A stretch of 64,000 nt of DNA from an uncultured Sunxiuqinia sp. (GTDB taxonomy: Bacteria; Bacteroidota; Bacteroidia; Bacteroidales; Prolixibacteraceae): contig NZ_OY782773.1 in the NCBI RefSeq assembly GCF_963678245.1, forward strand, positions 216,928 to 280,927, in the 5' to 3' direction. Each line of letters starts with the position of its first letter. The first letter of the stretch is position 1. Positions 61,647-64,000 of the stretch are shown here, piece by piece. The notes beneath the pieces are model-generated. The model was not told the DNA's origin, made no database searches, and worked only from the letters and a program-made list of their open reading frames with translations. The translations under genes were made by a program, and so were the position numbers.

Positions 61647-63114
61647 GTTGACACTTAATGTTACAGATAGTTATGGAAATATGTCTACATGTGTCTCAAC
61701 TGTCACGGTAGAAGATAACACAAAACCGATCGCGATTTGTAAAGATATCACAGTGTACCTCGATGAAACAGGACACGTGATGGTTGATGGAACAATGGTT
61801 GATAATGGATCGAATGACGCTTGTGGAATTCGCATTCCTTATTTGAACCGTAAAAATTTCTACTGTTCCGACTTAGGTGAGAATCAGGTGACAATGACAG
61901 TCAGTGATTTCCACGGGAACTATGATTTCTGTGAAACAACTGTGACGGTTGCCGACAGCATCAAACCCGAGATTGATAGCATGGATGACATCTCTACCGT
62001 TGTTGCATCGGCTGATGAATGTTCAGCAGTGGTTGAGTTTGAAACTCCAACAGCAACCGATATTTGTGCTGGCGTTACAGTAGAGCAAACTGCCGGATTA
62101 GCTAGTGGAAGCGAATTCCCGGTAGGAACAACTGTTGTGACCTTCACTGCTACAGACGCTTCAGGAAATACTTCAGAATCATCGTTTGTAGTTACTGTCG
62201 CGGGAATCAATAAAGCACCGGTTGTCGATGCTATTGCAGATCAATCAATTTCACTTTATGCAACAACTCTTGACGTACCATTGTCTGGTATAAGTGCCGG
62301 AGATGATTGCATTGAGCAACTTGTAAGCTCAATTACAGCAGAAGCGGCAGATCCATCTTTGGTAACAGGAGCAACTGTAGCTTACACTGCAGGAGACGAA
62401 ACGGCTGTCTTGAATCTTATGTTGGCAGGAGAAGTAGCTGGTAGTTCTGAAATCACGGTGACTTTGAAAGACGAAGGAGGCACAGCAAATGGAGGCGTTG
62501 ATGAAACAAGCACAAGCTTTACATTAACTGTGTTACCTAACTCAGCGCCAGAAGTTGTTGGCACAATCGATACTGTTTATATCGATAAAAACAGCACGGA
62601 AGCAGTTGATTTACCTGCTGAATCAAGCTTATTTAGTGATGCCGATGAGGGAGATGAACTAGCGATATCTGCAACTGCTGAAGATGGTTCGGCACTTCCA
62701 GCCTGGGTTAGCATGAGCGAGGCTGATATGAAATTGACTTTATCACCAACAGCTAATGAATTGGGAGAGCATAAGTTTATGCTAATAGCAACCGATAAAA
62801 TGGGTGCAACCGCAAGCGTAGAAATAGTTGTAGTTGTACAAATTCCAACTGGTTTCGATGAACTGATTAGTGAATTTGGATACCGTGTTTATCCTAACCC
62901 AACTGATGGATTGATTAAGATTGATGTGAAGAATGCAGATTTATTGGAAGGAGAGGTCTTAGTTCGCAATATTGTGGGACAAGAAATTCATCGTCTGGTG
63001 TATCAATTGTCTGATCCTATCATGATTAACCTTTCAGATCAGGTAAATGGTATTTACTTTGTAACACTAAAATTGGGTGACAAGGAATTTACCGAGAAAA
63101 TTATTAAGAAGTAA
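61640..63114 (+). CDS. Large T9SS repeat protein, 3' part (frameshifted)
   Basis: Continuation of the 59394 gene after the G5 frameshift, about 490 codons to 63114. It starts ENELTLNVTDSYGNMSTC, carries a further HYR-like repeat (LDETGHVMVDGTMVDNGS), then a classic HYR domain (FPVGTTVVTFTATDASGNTS). Two Ig/cadherin-like segments and a T9SS type A sorting domain follow, with YRVYPNPTDGLIKIDVKNAD near the end and EFTEKIIKK last. There is no start or signal of its own: ATG 61588 is in frame but lies before the shift in the other repeat frame. Without a corrected frame, this sorting domain would be lost and the protein not attached by T9SS. Confidence 0.85.
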
Positions 63115-63137
63115 TCAGATACAAAATAATTCAAAAG

Positions 63138-63171
63138 AAAGAGGCAGCTATTTTAGCTGCCTCTTTCTTTT
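63138..63171 (+). terminator. Rho-independent terminator of the T9SS gene
   Basis: AAAGAGGCAGCTA (63138-63150) pairs with TAGCTGCCTCTTT (63154-63166) around a TTT loop and is followed by CTTTTT. It is 23 bp after the stop. Confidence 0.93.
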
Positions 63172-63180
63172 TGTAAAAAA

Positions 63181-63207
63181 GTAAAGCCTCCTGAATAAGG
63201 AGGCTTA
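63181..63207 (-). terminator. Terminator of the DUF4382 gene
   Basis: GCCTCC (63186-63191) pairs with GGAGGC (63199-63204), extended by TAA/TTA. On the minus strand a T-rich run follows. It is back-to-back with the plus-strand terminator at 63138. Confidence 0.75.
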
Positions 63208-63255
63208 CACTTCAAATTGATTGATTAAGATATCCCTTTTGGGTTGATTGATTGT

Positions 63256-64000
63256 TTATTCTCCGCTTTTTTTAGCTGATACTTCAGCAGGTGTCAACAA
63301 GATATCGACTGATGTTGTGTCGTTTGCAATGACAATAATCTCTGAAGTCTCAAATTCTTCGTATCCTTCGGCAATGCATTTAATTTCGTAGTCGGCTGTA
63401 GGAAGACCAATTGCTGCGAAGTAGCCGGTTGTGTCGGTTAATGCTGAGGTAATTAATGAATCTATCTGATAAAACTCGACGGTTGCATTTCCAACGGCAA
63501 CGGTATCGCCAACTGAAACGTATCCACTGATACTTCCGGTATAATTTTCCTGAACTACCGCGCGAATAACAGGCTTAAAGATAAAGCCTTTGATACCATT
63601 TTTATTTTTTATATTTCCTTGGGTGATAAATGATTTACTAACATCGAAATCAAGCAATACTGTTGAAGAACCACCATCGGCAACTGTTAGTCCTCCCATG
63701 ATTTTAATTTTCAACCCACTGCTTGACCCGCTAGGTATTTTAAGGTCGTAAGTTGTACTATTGTCATCGTTCAACACCACATTGGCATCAACCACATGCA
63801 TTCTGATCAAATCATACGTTCCGGTATCCAGTTCTGCATTGGTTAATTCAGCAGTTACGCCATTTCTAAAATCCAACAAATTGAATTCCATCGTCTCTTC
63901 TGAAACAACTATAAAAGCGGTCGAGTCATTTTCGGTAGAGTCTGAATCGGCCACCATGCGAATTTCAATTTTATCGATTGTTACATTGGCTTCAGCCATC
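63256..64000 (-). CDS. DUF4382 domain protein, truncated by window edge
   Basis: About 247 residues of the C-terminal part; the N-terminus with the expected lipoprotein signal lies beyond base 64000. EANVTIDKIEIRMVADSD and LDTGTYDLIRMHVVDANVVL belong to DUF4382, a beta-sandwich of Bacteroidota lipoproteins. TGSISGYVSVGDTVAVGNAT through YFAAIGLPTADYEIKCIAEG is a carboxypeptidase-regulatory-like (CarboxypepD-reg) repeat. The ATG at 63999 is probably internal. Envelope-anchored protein of unknown role. Confidence 0.85.
   Translation of the reverse strand, partial: MAEANVTIDKIEIRMVADSDSTENDSTAFIVVSEETMEFNLLDFRNGVTAELTNAELDTGTYDLIRMHVVDANVVLNDDNSTTYDLKIPSGSSSGLKIKIMGGLTVADGGSSTVLLDFDVSKSFITQGNIKNKNGIKGFIFKPVIRAVVQENYTGSISGYVSVGDTVAVGNATVEFYQIDSLITSALTDTTGYFAAIGLPTADYEIKCIAEGYEEFETSEIIVIANDTTSVDILLTPAEVSAKKSGE

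Overview
The window looks like a chromosomal segment of a free-living member of the Bacteroidota, probably a marine-type member of the order Marinilabiliales/Prolixibacteraceae. This rests on: C-terminal type IX secretion (T9SS) sorting domains with the YPNPT motif, a NusG-like UpxY antiterminator, DUF2723, DUF6427, DUF4382 and DUF5672 proteins, the Bacteroidota version of Wza/Wzc, AT-rich intergenic DNA and the absence of strong Shine-Dalgarno sequences. The genus is inferred only from overall gene style. No rRNA, tRNA, IS element or CRISPR array was seen.

Region 1 (1-23 kb) is an exopolysaccharide/capsule locus in two co-oriented blocks. The left block (1-5543) is the tail of a glycosyltransferase operon: a truncated GT2-like enzyme, a DUF5672 protein, a second GT2-like enzyme, a GT4, a WecG/TagA GT26 and a membrane acyltransferase. 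A strong bidirectional terminator follows. A 1776-residue T9SS-secreted beta-helix/cadherin/LamG protein then runs on the opposite strand. The right block (12.4-21.0 kb) reads upxY, rfbF, decayed gmd and fcl remnants, manC, a wcaJ-type initiating transferase, wza and wzc. An HAD-type small hydrolase and a GH28 lipoprotein follow as separate units. The same 28-bp sequence, with the same 15-nt spacing to a shared -7-like box, lies about 210 bp upstream of both upxY and the wcaJ-type gene, which suggests two co-regulated promoters. No Wzy polymerase was recognised. A Wzx-type flippase and another GT4 sit separately at 29.4-32.2 kb.

Region 2 (23-36 kb) mixes housekeeping and accessory genes: a heavily frameshifted M19 dipeptidase pseudogene abutting a 5'-truncated membrane-anchored ORF, an SLC12/APC transporter, a small beta-barrel protein, a DUF3267 protein, flippase and GT4, rnhB, kbl and an S1 sulfatase.

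Region 3 (36-53 kb) has a complete tripartite efflux operon (ABC ATPase, two MacB-type permeases, HlyD adaptor, TolC), a STAS-like protein plus sensor-less hybrid kinase, and a tightly packed minus-strand run: DUF2723 glycosyltransferase, NodB-type deacetylase, purD, DUF6427 and carbamoyltransferase.

Region 4 (52.4-64 kb) has a three-gene thioredoxin/ArsF/ArsG-like unit, a tail-to-tail remnant of an Rrf2 regulator, a carboxypeptidase-like-domain protein, a coiled-coil lipoprotein, dgt, a YgjP-type metallopeptidase, an unknown conserved-looking protein, and a large T9SS repeat protein broken by one extra G in a G5 run. The window ends inside a DUF4382 protein.

The most notable signals are the fossil GDP-fucose genes (gmd-fcl) in the EPS locus, the duplicated promoter block, the giant secreted beta-helix protein between the two EPS blocks, the M19 pseudogene junction and the G5 frameshift.
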